A DNA stretch of 64,000 nt from JAAFHI01 sp039793685 (GTDB lineage: Bacteria > Acidobacteriota > Blastocatellia > Chloracidobacteriales > Chloracidobacteriaceae), in the NCBI GenBank assembly GCA_039793685.1, contig JBDRAL010000071.1, positions 1-64,000 on the forward strand, written 5' to 3'. A model generated the notes under the pieces. It searched no databases. It saw only the letters and a program-made list of their open reading frames with translations, and had not been told where the DNA came from. Below are positions 42,582-50,745 of this stretch, piece by piece. Made by a program: the position numbers and the translations under genes. The stretch's first letter is position 1. Every line of letters begins with the position of its first letter.

Positions 42582-44276
42582 TTATGGCGTTTCCGGATGG
42601 TCGTACGCCCAGAGCGCCGCCCGAATCAGCGCGCGGAGTTCCTCGCGGGCACGTTCACGAATGGCAACCGTCCGTTTTTCTTTTTCCTTCGGGTCGCAGA
42701 CTTCGGGGTGTTCGCGCGGCGGGTTTATCTCCGCCTCGCTCATTTCGGTGACGGAATGATAAAGAGTCGCGATTTTCTCAATCCGTTCTCCGGGTACATC
42801 CCCGGCCCAGAGTGAAAAAATGCCGGAAGAGACAACCTCACCGGTTTCCATCTGGGCGCGAAGTTTGTCCGTGAAGACAGGCAGGAATCGCGGATTCCCG
42901 AAACCTTGAACCAGAAGAATCAGCCCGTAATCGGCGGGGAGCAGGGATTCACGTTCAAAAAACACCCATGCAATTCGCGTTTTCTGTTTTTCCGTCAGGA
43001 AATCCGGGCCGTTGAAAGCAAGGTTGAACGGGTCGTCGGGATCAGGAATAGGTTTCGTGCGCGTGATGCCTTCAGGGTACGTCATTTCCGACGTTTCGTC
43101 CTCCGGCATCGCCCGGAGAAGTTCGGACACCGCTTCAATTCGCGTTTCCTTATCGACTGCCCGTTCCACCAGCCATTCAATCACTTCTCGACGGCTCAAT
43201 CGCTTTTCGCGTAACAGCCGGAAGAATCGGGCGGAAAGAGGCGAGGAAGCAGCCATGCGAGCAACAGTTCCGATCCCCATCCCCTCATTGAAAAGTACCC
43301 CGGCATCCGACTTTAAAGCTCCCACCAGAACTTCATCGTGGAGGGCATAGGGCAATTTTTCATTTTGGAAAAACTTGCGAATGACTTCGAGCCGCTGCGG
43401 GACCTGTTTCCCCTTCAAAACCTGCCCGGTTTTGAACTTGACCCGGTACGAATAAAGAGGAGGAATCTCGTCAAACGTCTCAGTTTCGCTGTCAATTCGT
43501 TCGATGGATTCAACCGTGGCAAAACAGACGACATCCGATTCACGAATGAAGGAAACGGGATGCCCCATTGGGTCGTTTGCCCCGCCAACCGTAATCAATT
43601 CGGGTTTGTTCAGGACAATTTCCGTCCGCCAGGTTTGTCCGACAGCGATGGTCCGGCGGAGGGTTTCGGGAAAAGCAAATTTCCCTTCGACAAAGAGAAA
43701 AAAGTCTCCGGCGGGGAGATTGATGAACTGAAAGCGCCCGTTTTCCGGGACTTCCGCCGTGAAAGAACGTCCGGTTGCCCCTTCCACGAGCATCACGACG
43801 GCTTTTGTCGGATTGCCATCCGGTCGCCGGACCGTCCCGGTCACGCTCGCGAAGGCCCCGTCGGTTGGCGTCACTTCATCTTTTGAAGAAAAAGCCACCA
43901 CCGCCGGTTTGTCCGCAACCGGCTGATTTTCAACCGGTTCCTGCGCGTAGGCCGCGCCGCTCACCCCAAGCATCAACCCCATCGCCGCAACCGCCACTGG
44001 TCCGGCCCGACGCAACCGAATCGGCACGACCGGCGCAACGGGGTCTGAAACCCGCGTCACGATCGAACCATCCGGACGGCGCGTCAGACGGACACACACA
44101 TCGCCGTTCGTCCGTTCCAAAAGCCGTTCGGCTTCGTCCCGCGACAGTTGCGACACGTCGAACACGTTCTTCTCGCACCCCTGGCAATGCCGCGTCCGGT
44201 CGTCGCCGGTCATCCGCTCCCAGCCCTCAAGACACGGCGATACCACGCGCAACGTTTCAAGTCGGGTTCGTTTCAT
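42582..44276 (-). CDS. Membrane protein with N-terminal Cys-rich domain and CarboxypepD_reg domain
   Basis: 564 residues. The N-terminus has C15-x-x-G-W-x-x-M, then H30-C31-x-x-C34 and V-F-D-V, a zinc-ribbon-like pattern (C..W..M....R.C..C...V.D) that I have seen at the start of several acidobacterial and cyanobacterial proteins. One membrane helix follows (about 88-112, AVAAMGLMLGVSGAAYAQ), then a carboxypeptidase-regulatory sandwich (about 145-225), an NTR-like segment (SDVVCFATVESIERI, VLKGKQVPQRLEVIRKF) and a helical C-terminus. So a cytoplasmic metal-binding head would be connected to a periplasmic body. Paralogous to the next gene over most of its length. Function unknown. Confidence 0.82.
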   Translation of the reverse strand: MKRTRLETLRVVSPCLEGWERMTGDDRTRHCQGCEKNVFDVSQLSRDEAERLLERTNGDVCVRLTRRPDGSIVTRVSDPVAPVVPIRLRRAGPVAVAAMGLMLGVSGAAYAQEPVENQPVADKPAVVAFSSKDEVTPTDGAFASVTGTVRRPDGNPTKAVVMLVEGATGRSFTAEVPENGRFQFINLPAGDFFLFVEGKFAFPETLRRTIAVGQTWRTEIVLNKPELITVGGANDPMGHPVSFIRESDVVCFATVESIERIDSETETFDEIPPLYSYRVKFKTGQVLKGKQVPQRLEVIRKFFQNEKLPYALHDEVLVGALKSDAGVLFNEGMGIGTVARMAASSPLSARFFRLLREKRLSRREVIEWLVERAVDKETRIEAVSELLRAMPEDETSEMTYPEGITRTKPIPDPDDPFNLAFNGPDFLTEKQKTRIAWVFFERESLLPADYGLILLVQGFGNPRFLPVFTDKLRAQMETGEVVSSGIFSLWAGDVPGERIEKIATLYHSVTEMSEAEINPPREHPEVCDPKEKEKRTVAIRERAREELRALIRAALWAYDHPETP

Positions 44277-44401
44277 CGTTCACCGCCTGACACCATTCAC
44301 ATTTTTTACGATGAAAGCACAAACGGCGGAACGGACGCGACGTTCCGGTTTCTGCCCGGAGCCTTCCGCCTATGATTTTTGAAAATTTGTATCGGTGACT
44401 T

Positions 44402-44534
44402 TCCTGCCCTGCCCTCAAGGACAGGGCTACCTGAAAGCAAGCCTCGTGAACGAGGCTAAAACATTGATTTCATTTTCCTTAGCTCCGTTTACGGAGCTTT
44501 GAAGAAAACAGCCCGGTCCTTGAGGGCCGGGCGG
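44402..44534. repeat. Multi-hairpin palindromic element
   Basis: 44411-44428 and 44510-44527 are complementary over 17 of 18 bases and enclose two perfect hairpins, AGCCTCG-TGAA-CGAGGCT (44440-44457) and AGCTCCGT-TT-ACGGAGCT (44481-44498). The outer arms can instead fold locally (GCCCTG/CAGGGC and GCCCGG/CCGGGC). It sits in the 295-base gap between hpnE and the Cys-rich gene; I see no ORF there. Confidence 0.8.
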
Positions 44535-44571
44535 CGGCGGGCAAGTGGAGAAAGAACTGAAAAACTACCCA

Positions 44572-45909
44572 CTAAAGCGGGAGACGCCGAACGAGGTCGG
44601 CGCAGCGGTGGCCGCTCAGGACGGCGCTTTCGATGGTGGCGGGAAGGCCGGTGTTGACCCAGTCGCCGCCGAGGAAGAAGTTCCCGATCTCGGTTTTGAA
44701 GGTCGGGCGGCGGCGTTCGTTCGGGACGGTCGCGGAAAAGGTCGCGGTGAATTCCTTCACCACCCGCGAGTGGGTCAATCTGGCCTCCCGCGCGCGCGGG
44801 AGGACGGATTTCAAATCGTCGAGGGCGATGTTGACGAGTTCTTCATTCGGCGTGCGGGCAAAGTCGTGCGCCGCGCTGATAATCAACGCCAGATGATTGC
44901 CTTCACCCGCGTCGGTCGCGAACGCGCTCTTGTTGAACGCCCACTGCACGCGCGTGCCGATCAGTCCGGCGAAAGCCGCGTCCATCACGGGCCGGTCGAA
45001 CCAGAGATTGACCGAAATGATCGGGGCCGCGCCGAACGTGTCGAGATTCAAAAAGAATTCGCCCGCGAACTTGTTCAAATCCTGCGGCGGAACGGTCGAA
45101 ACGCAGGCGTCGGCCCTCAGAACTTCACCATCCGGCAACTCCACGCCGGAAAATGTGCCGTTTTCGACGATCAGCCGCTTGACGCCGGTCTGGAGGCGGA
45201 CTTCCCCGCCGCGCGCCGTGACGAAGTTGACCGACTGTTCGGTGTACAACTCGCTCAGACCAACTTTCGAGATGACCATCTTCGAATCGTTGAAACTCCC
45301 GCCGAACCCCTGATTTAAAACCTGAATGAGCAGGACGGCGGCGGCCTTTTCGGGGTCCTCGTTGATGGTGGCGATGACGAACGGATCCCAGAACCGCTCG
45401 CGGATGCGGGCGCTCTGGCCGTACTTCGTAAGCCACTGGGCGACGGTCAAATCGCCGTACTTCGCGCGAAAATTCTTTTTCGAAGACTGAAGCGCCATGC
45501 CGACCCGCAGCAGGCTCAGTTTTTCACCCAGCGAAATCCCCCGCAGGCCGACCATTCCGACCAGAAGATGAAGCGGCGCGGGCAGTTGCGGACAGACGAG
45601 CGCGGCCGCGCCGTCCCGGTCGAGGAAATCCACGCGCGGCGCGGGAAACCAGTTGACGAGCGACGAACTGCCGATGCGGTCGAGAAAGCGCATCGTCTCG
45701 TGGTAGCACCCCATCATCAGGTGCTGGCCGTTGTCCACCGTGTCGCCGGTGGTTTCATCAGTGAAGGAATAGGCGCGTCCGCCGAGCCGGGGGCGGCGTT
45801 CCAGTACGGTGACGCGGCAGCCGCGTTCGGCCAGCGCGGTGGCGGCGGCCAGCCCGGCGAATCCGCCGCCGATGACGATGACGTGTGAGTTCGAAGGTTC
45901 CATATCCAT
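44572..45909 (-). CDS. hpnE: Hydroxysqualene dehydroxylase
   Basis: 445 residues (or 443 from the ATG at 45903). FAD dinucleotide motif VIVIGGGFAGLAAATALAERG (about 10-30) and the squalene-associated desaturase signature DNGQHLMMGCYHET place it with HpnE of hopanoid synthesis, which removes the hydroxyl from hydroxysqualene to give squalene. Other family features are the middle region RFWDPFVIATINEDP and the C-terminal GGDWVNTGLPATIESAVLSG, which closes the FAD site. HpnC and HpnD usually lie alongside but are not here. Peripheral membrane location expected. The start is overlapped upstream by the LysM terminator. Confidence 0.9.
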   Translation of the reverse strand: MDMEPSNSHVIVIGGGFAGLAAATALAERGCRVTVLERRPRLGGRAYSFTDETTGDTVDNGQHLMMGCYHETMRFLDRIGSSSLVNWFPAPRVDFLDRDGAAALVCPQLPAPLHLLVGMVGLRGISLGEKLSLLRVGMALQSSKKNFRAKYGDLTVAQWLTKYGQSARIRERFWDPFVIATINEDPEKAAAVLLIQVLNQGFGGSFNDSKMVISKVGLSELYTEQSVNFVTARGGEVRLQTGVKRLIVENGTFSGVELPDGEVLRADACVSTVPPQDLNKFAGEFFLNLDTFGAAPIISVNLWFDRPVMDAAFAGLIGTRVQWAFNKSAFATDAGEGNHLALIISAAHDFARTPNEELVNIALDDLKSVLPRAREARLTHSRVVKEFTATFSATVPNERRRPTFKTEIGNFFLGGDWVNTGLPATIESAVLSGHRCADLVRRLPL

Positions 45910-45910
45910 G

Positions 45911-45945
45911 AAAAAAAGCGTCGCGCGAAAACACGACGCCTTTTT
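45911..45945 (-). terminator. terminator downstream of the LysM gene
   Basis: GCGTCG (45918-45923) pairs with CGACGC (45934-45939); on the minus strand it is followed by a run of seven T, and on the plus strand by T5. It also lies just upstream of the hpnE start, so hpnE needs its own promoter or readthrough. Confidence 0.7.
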
Positions 45946-45975
45946 CTGCCTTGTACGGCGGTCAATTACAAGCGT

Positions 45976-46326
45976 TTAAAGCGGAATGCGGATGACCTGC
46001 CCGACCTGAATCATGTCCGGGTCGTCGATGGTGTCGCGGTTGGCTTCGAAAATCGCCTGCCACGTCGTGCCGTACCGGCCCGCAATCTTGCTCAGCGAGT
46101 CGCCCGATTCCACGGTGTAGGTTTCGGAAGCCGAAATGCCCATGACGAGGTCGCCCGACCCCATCGGATCAAGCAACGACTTCAGGTCGTTGAGCTGTTT
46201 GAAACCGTCTCCATTGGTCGAACCCGACAGCGTGAGGACGCCGTCGGTTTCCGAAGCTGAAAAATCCGCCACGCCAAGCTGGTTGGCGAGGTCGATGAGC
46301 GATTGGTACTTCTCGGTTGCGGACAT
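45976..46326 (-). CDS. LysM-domain protein
   Basis: 116 residues. A C-terminal LysM domain (about 68-116: YTVESGDSLSKIAGRYGTTWQAIFEANRD, then IQVGQVIRIPL) follows an N-terminal about 60-residue region that looks like a BON/YgaU-type fold (LIDLANQLGVADF, GVLTLSGSTNGDGFKQLNDLKSLL). No signal peptide, as in E. coli YgaU/Kbp, the K+-binding protein with BON plus LysM; that is the nearest parallel. Probably cytoplasmic or leaderless-periplasmic. The gene is followed by a terminator; upstream is a repeat array. Confidence 0.88.
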   Translation of the reverse strand: MSATEKYQSLIDLANQLGVADFSASETDGVLTLSGSTNGDGFKQLNDLKSLLDPMGSGDLVMGISASETYTVESGDSLSKIAGRYGTTWQAIFEANRDTIDDPDMIQVGQVIRIPL

Positions 46327-46415
46327 GCGGAAAGTCTCCTTTCAACGAACGAGAAAAAAAGTCGAACAGTTGTGAAATTGGATATTGCGATGACGGGATG
46401 GGCGGAAGCTATCAC

Positions 46416-46595
46416 AGTCTTGGGAGTCTGGGGAGAGAGAAGAAAGTCTTGGGACTCTGGGGAGTCTTGAGGGTCTTGGGAGTCAAAAATCTTCTCAAAA
46501 ATCAGTCATCAAACAGTCAACCGAATGAATAACTCCTGCATTCGACTCCCAAGACTCCCAAGACTCCCGAGACCCTCAAGACTCCCAAGACTTTC
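46416..46595. repeat. AGTCTTGGG/AGTCTGGGG heptamer arrays, inverted pair
   Basis: Left array 46416-46484 and right array 46543-46595 are inverted relative to each other (for example GGGTCTTGGGAGTC against GACTCCCAAGACTC) with a 58-base AT-rich middle. Same family as 31057-31216. It fills the gap between the TPR gene stop codon and the LysM gene. Confidence 0.9.
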
Positions 46596-46596
46596 T

Positions 46597-47820
46597 TTAA
46601 GACTTTTCTTTCGCGAACGGCTTCTTCGTCCCGTTCTTCGCCTGGTCGTGCGAGTCGTAGACGTTCGGACGGGCGAGTACCGTTTTGTACTCCGCGAGGG
46701 CGGCGTCGCGGCGTCCGCCGAGGTCGTGCGCCTGGCCGAGCCGCAGATGGGCGAGCGAAACCATGTCGCGGGTGGAGGTTTTGTTTTCAATCACGGCGGT
46801 GAAGTGCTTCGCCGCGTCGTCCGGGCGGTTCTGGGCGAGCAGCGCGTCGCCGTACTGATATTCGATGATGTCGCGATAATTCGCGGCGCGTTCGTCGGCG
46901 ACCAATCCCTCAAAGACCTTCAGGCCGTCGTCGGCCTTGCCGGTCCGGAGGTAGACGTCCGCCAACTCCATTCGCACCACATAGTTGTCGGGGTATTTCT
47001 TCACGAAGTATTCAACCTCCGCGAGTGCGTCGGCGTAGCGTTTTTCGCGTTTGTAGAGTGCGATGAGCAGCACGCGGGCGTCATCCGAAGCATAGTGACC
47101 GTCCGTGGCCACCTTTTTCACCAGTTCGAGGCCCTTTTTCTTCGAACCGTGAACGCCCCCAATGGCAACCAGCACCTTGACGAATCCCGGCAGCGATCCG
47201 ACGACGTAGTTGTACAACCCGATGGACAGGTTCGCGTCGGCGAATTTCGGGTCGAGCTTCAGCACTTCTTCATGCAAATCGACGGATTTGTTGCTGTTCC
47301 GGAGCGCGGAAAGAAACGCGCGGGTGACCGTCGCCTCGTAAGCCGCGAGCGCGCCGTGGGCCGCGCCCTTGTAGTACATCGCGTCCACGTCCTTCGGGTT
47401 GGCCTTGAGTTTCTTTTCCGCCGCCTTGATGGCCTTGTCGATCATCGCCCGGTAGGCCGCGTCGAATTCCTTGTCCACTTCCTCCTTGGTGTCGGCGAAA
47501 AAGGAATCGTCGCTGTAGAGGTTCGTCTGGAGTCGCCGCGTCTTGTTGAGCATTTCCAGCCACATGCAGTTCGACACATAGAGGTATCCCGACGGGCGGT
47601 CGGGCGCGATGGCGACCATCCGGTCGAAGCGTTTCCGGGCTTCCGGATAATCGAGGTTGTACAGTGCGTCGAAACCGGCCACCCGCAACTCGTCGAACTC
47701 GGTCCGGGGCGCGGCCGCTGAAGCGGGGGGAACGGTCTGGGCGGTCTGCCGGGCAAAAGCCGGAGTCGGACTCGCCAACAGCAGCACGGCGAGAAGGGGC
47801 GAAACAATACGGGAGGTCAT
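46597..47820 (-). CDS. Secreted TPR-repeat protein
   Basis: 407 residues from ATG 47820 (AAAGGAT upstream on the minus strand), beginning with a signal peptide (MTSRIVSPLLAVLLLASPTPAFA). Residues about 45-390 are TPR helices (for example FDALYNLDYPEARKRFDRMVAIAPDRPSGYLY; LLIALYKREKRYADALAEVEYFVKKYPDN). The gap between repeats 1 and 2 is long and charged. Periplasmic or surface scaffold; function unknown. Stop codon 2 bases from the repeat at 46416-46595. Divergent from the kinase gene at 48038. Confidence 0.85.
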   Translation of the reverse strand: MTSRIVSPLLAVLLLASPTPAFARQTAQTVPPASAAAPRTEFDELRVAGFDALYNLDYPEARKRFDRMVAIAPDRPSGYLYVSNCMWLEMLNKTRRLQTNLYSDDSFFADTKEEVDKEFDAAYRAMIDKAIKAAEKKLKANPKDVDAMYYKGAAHGALAAYEATVTRAFLSALRNSNKSVDLHEEVLKLDPKFADANLSIGLYNYVVGSLPGFVKVLVAIGGVHGSKKKGLELVKKVATDGHYASDDARVLLIALYKREKRYADALAEVEYFVKKYPDNYVVRMELADVYLRTGKADDGLKVFEGLVADERAANYRDIIEYQYGDALLAQNRPDDAAKHFTAVIENKTSTRDMVSLAHLRLGQAHDLGGRRDAALAEYKTVLARPNVYDSHDQAKNGTKKPFAKEKS

Positions 47821-48037
47821 CCGGTGAATCCTTTTTCTGAAAAGGTGGCGCAGGCTGTGTCGGATGCACCCGGGAGTGATTTGGATGGATGCCTCTCGCC
47901 GGGTGGTTTCGTCAAGTACCCTAACCGGATGGATGGAAAAAACTTCATGTCGGCAGTCTCTTTCCATGCTAGAACAATTGCCCTGCACCCCTTGTCACCA
48001 CCCCCGGTAACCGTACGGGAAAGTCGAAGATGCCGTC

Positions 48038-49573
48038 ATGACATCGAACATTCTGGTCGTTGAGGACGACCCGGCCCAGCGCGTCACCTTTTCGCTGTTC
48101 CTCAAGCAGAAAGGGTTCAATGTCATTGAGGCCGAAAATGGCGAGAAGGCAATCCGGCTGTTCGCCGAACAAACGCCGGACGCCGTGCTGCTCGACGTGA
48201 TGCTGCCGGGCAACCTCGACGGGCTGGGAACCTGCCTGAAGATGCGCGAACTGCCGAGCGGTGAGGCGGTTCCGATCCTTATCGTCACCAGCCTGAGCGA
48301 CAACGACACGATCAATTCGTTTTTCGACGCGGGCGCGGCCGATTTCATCCCCAAACCGGTCAATCTCAACCTGTTGCTTCGGCGGCTGCAACGACTCATC
48401 GACGGCCGGGGGAACGAAATGGCCCTCCTCCAGAGCGTTCTCGCCCTGCGGCGCAGCGAAGCCAAGTACCGCGCGCTCATCGAAGCCATTCCGGACGGCA
48501 TCGCGCGCGTCCGGGCGGACGGCCAGATCATCGACTTCAAGCCCAATTCGGAATTCTCGCCGCCGGTGTTCACCTCCGACGCCATCGGGCGGAACATCGC
48601 GGACCTGCTGCCGGAAGAATTCGCCATCCTCGCCCTTGCCACCATGAACGAGGCAGTCACGAGCGGCCAGTCCCAGATCGTCGAGTATCAGTTTCCGATT
48701 CACGGCCGGATGTGCGACTACGAAGCGCGGACGGTGGCCGCGCCCGACAACGAAACCATCACCCTGTTTCGCGAAATCACCGAGCGCAAGGCCGCCGAAC
48801 GCCTGAACCGGGAATTCACCGAAACCATCCTGCGACAGAAGGAAGAACTGGAGAGCGTCAATCGCAAGCTCCAGCAGACGGACCGTGTCAAGGCAACCTT
48901 CACCGCCATGCTGGCGCACGACATCCGCTCGCCGCTGACCTCCCTGCGCATGGCGCTCGATTTTTTCCAGAACCGTCATGTCTTTTCGGAAGAAGAACTC
49001 AGTGAAAGCATCGACTCCGCGCGCGAGAGCCTCCAGCGCGTCCTGACACTCACCAACGACCTGCTCGAAGTCTTCCGCTCGGAAACCGACGAAGTCTTTC
49101 TGCTGCGCGGGGTCGTCTCCGCCGAAGCCCTGCTCGGCAAGTGTCTGCGCGAAGCCCGGTTGCAGGCGTTCGAAAAGAAAATTCAACTGACGGCCGAAAT
49201 GGACGTCGAATTTCCGCTGTTCATCGGCGACGAGACGAAACTCGAACGGGTTTTCGCCAATCTGCTTTCAAACGCGGTCAAGTTCACGCCCGAGGGCGGG
49301 CGCGTGACCATCCGGGCGTCCCTCGAAACCGAGAATTTCGAACGCTGGATGACCATTCAGGTCATCGACACCGGCGAAGGCATCGCCGAAGACGAACTGC
49401 CGTTCATTTTCGACCCCTACCGACAGGCCATGTCGAAACAGCGCTCGCTTGGCGTCGGCCTCGGCCTCGCCATCGCCCAGCGCATCGTCGCCGCCCACGG
49501 CGGCACAATCAACGCCGCGAGCCGACGCGGCGAAGGCTCGACCTTCACCGTCCGCATCCCGCTGAAGGGCTGA
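48038..49573 (+). CDS. Response regulator-PAS-histidine kinase hybrid
   Basis: 511 residues. An N-terminal receiver (about 4-125) has the acidic pair E9/D10-D11, phospho-acceptor D53 in LLDVMLPG, T of VTSLS and K of PKPV. A PAS-like domain (145-265) and a helix lead to HisKA with H294 in MLAHDIRSPLTSL and HATPase_c (N box ANLLSNAVKFT; DTGEGIAEDELPFIFDPY; GVGLGLAIAQ). No membrane helix. A receiver placed first means that it is itself switched by another kinase. Convergent with the NarL-type regulator two bases away and not part of its operon. Divergent promoter region shared with the TPR gene. Confidence 0.93.
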   Translation: MTSNILVVEDDPAQRVTFSLFLKQKGFNVIEAENGEKAIRLFAEQTPDAVLLDVMLPGNLDGLGTCLKMRELPSGEAVPILIVTSLSDNDTINSFFDAGAADFIPKPVNLNLLLRRLQRLIDGRGNEMALLQSVLALRRSEAKYRALIEAIPDGIARVRADGQIIDFKPNSEFSPPVFTSDAIGRNIADLLPEEFAILALATMNEAVTSGQSQIVEYQFPIHGRMCDYEARTVAAPDNETITLFREITERKAAERLNREFTETILRQKEELESVNRKLQQTDRVKATFTAMLAHDIRSPLTSLRMALDFFQNRHVFSEEELSESIDSARESLQRVLTLTNDLLEVFRSETDEVFLLRGVVSAEALLGKCLREARLQAFEKKIQLTAEMDVEFPLFIGDETKLERVFANLLSNAVKFTPEGGRVTIRASLETENFERWMTIQVIDTGEGIAEDELPFIFDPYRQAMSKQRSLGVGLGLAIAQRIVAAHGGTINAASRRGEGSTFTVRIPLKG

Positions 49574-49575
49574 AC

Positions 49576-50232
49576 CTATTCCTCACCCATCGTTTCCTTG
49601 TGGTCGAGGGCGAACTTGACGAGGGCGAGGCTGCCGGAAAGTTCAAGTTTGCGGCAGATGTTGGCCCGGTGGGTGTCAATCGTACGCGGGCTGACGAACA
49701 GTTCCGCCGCAATTTCCTTCGTCGATTTCTGGGCGGCAATCAGCCGCAAAACGGTCCGTTCCGTCCGCGAAAGGCTTTCCAACCCCGGTTTTTCGGCCCG
49801 CAGCGCCCGCGCGGCCTCGGCCCGGCGCGTCACGCGCGCCGCCAGCGACGGACTCACAAACGACTCGCCCCCCGCCGCCGCGCGAATCGCCTTCACGATG
49901 TCGGTCACGGCGTCATCCTTTAAAACATACCCCCGCGCCTCCAGCGCCAGCGCCGAATGAAAGAGCGTTTCGTCCCGGTGCATCGTCAGAAACACGACCG
50001 GAATGTTCATTCCCTGCTCCCGCATCGCCCGGACGACCGCGAACCCGTCTTTGCGCGGCATGTCGATGTCGAGGACGACGACATCCGGCCCATGCGCCGT
50101 GATGGCGGCGAGCGCATCCACGCCGTCGCCCGCCTCCGCCACCACCGACAGTTCGCGGTCGGCGGCGATGATCTGGAGCAATCCCTGTCTGACAATCGGG
50201 TGGTCGTCAGCCACCAAAACACGTAGAACCAT
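49576..50232 (-). CDS. NarL/LuxR-type response regulator
   Basis: 218 residues: receiver with D9/D10, phospho-acceptor D55 in VVLDIDMPR, T of FLTMH and K of VLKDD; LuxR helix-turn-helix from about residue 150 (LSRTERTVLRLIAAQKSTKEIAAELFVSPRTIDTHRANICRKL). It should bind DNA when phosphorylated. Its obvious partner is the propeller sensor kinase of the HisKA_3 type at 50723-53731, on the same strand; the four-helix cassette lies between them. Kinase and regulator of this type are normally adjacent. Confidence 0.93.
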   Translation of the reverse strand: MVLRVLVADDHPIVRQGLLQIIAADRELSVVAEAGDGVDALAAITAHGPDVVVLDIDMPRKDGFAVVRAMREQGMNIPVVFLTMHRDETLFHSALALEARGYVLKDDAVTDIVKAIRAAAGGESFVSPSLAARVTRRAEAARALRAEKPGLESLSRTERTVLRLIAAQKSTKEIAAELFVSPRTIDTHRANICRKLELSGSLALVKFALDHKETMGEE

Positions 50233-50252
50233 GGCCGTTCGTTGGAGTTAGC

Positions 50253-50745
50253 AATTATGAGTTATGAATTATGAATTATGAATTTCGGTTCTTTGCCTTT
50301 GAGGTGATGATGACGCTACGAATCAATTTGAGGATTTGGGTCAGATCATTTTCCAGCGAGCGGAATTGCTCGGCGCTCAGGTATTCGGTTCGAAAAAGAA
50401 GCTCCAGCCAGTAAAGCGTTTCGTCGGCTTCCTTTTGAGCGATTCCAAGCTTGTGGATGAAATCCGCCGTGCTTTCCGCATTTTGGGATTCGCGAATATT
50501 CGCCCCGATTGAGGTTCCCGAACGAAGAAGCTGTTTGCTCAAAACAAATTCTTTTTTCTCACCACAAAGAAATTTGTAGGCGTTGACCACCCGAACGGCA
50601 AAATCGAACGATTTTTCAACAACGACATTTTTCTTCTCCGGCATCCATATCCTCCAAACCTACTATTTCAAACCTTTTATACCACCTCCACCTCCCTGCT
50701 TCCCAACCACTTAATTCATAATTCATAACTCATAATTCATAATTT
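50253..50745. mobile_element. candidate repeat-bounded cassette carrying a four-helix-bundle gene
   Basis: Left boundary 50253-50285 and right boundary 50713-50745 are 33-base inverted arrays of AATTATG heptamers (AATTATG, AGTTATG, AATTATG), nearly identical. The enclosed DNA is much richer in A+T than both neighbours, carries one complete gene, and interrupts what would be a regulator-kinase operon. No target-site duplication or transposase was found, so mobility is inferred. Confidence 0.45.
50276..50644 (-). CDS. Four-helix-bundle protein (23S rRNA intervening-sequence protein family)
   Basis: 122 residues, predicted as four helices: FDFAVRVVNAYKFL, SKQLLRSGTSIGANIRESQNAES, DFIHKLGIAQKEADETLYWLELL and EQFRSLENDLTQILKLIRSVIIT. 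The motif LLRSGTSIGANIRE matches the S23/avd-like four-helix-bundle family (TIGR02436). Such proteins are encoded in 23S rRNA intervening sequences, as isolated genes, and as accessory Avd in diversity-generating retroelements; no reverse transcriptase is here. It is AT-rich relative to its neighbours, and its last codons plus stop lie in the left repeat arm. Probably binds nucleic acid; function unknown. Confidence 0.88.
   Translation of the reverse strand: MPEKKNVVVEKSFDFAVRVVNAYKFLCGEKKEFVLSKQLLRSGTSIGANIRESQNAESTADFIHKLGIAQKEADETLYWLELLFRTEYLSAEQFRSLENDLTQILKLIRSVIITSKAKNRNS

Noticed and set aside
50276..50644. Diversity-generating retroelement accessory (Avd)
   Set aside because: The fold family fits but there is no reverse transcriptase, template repeat or variable C-type lectin gene nearby.
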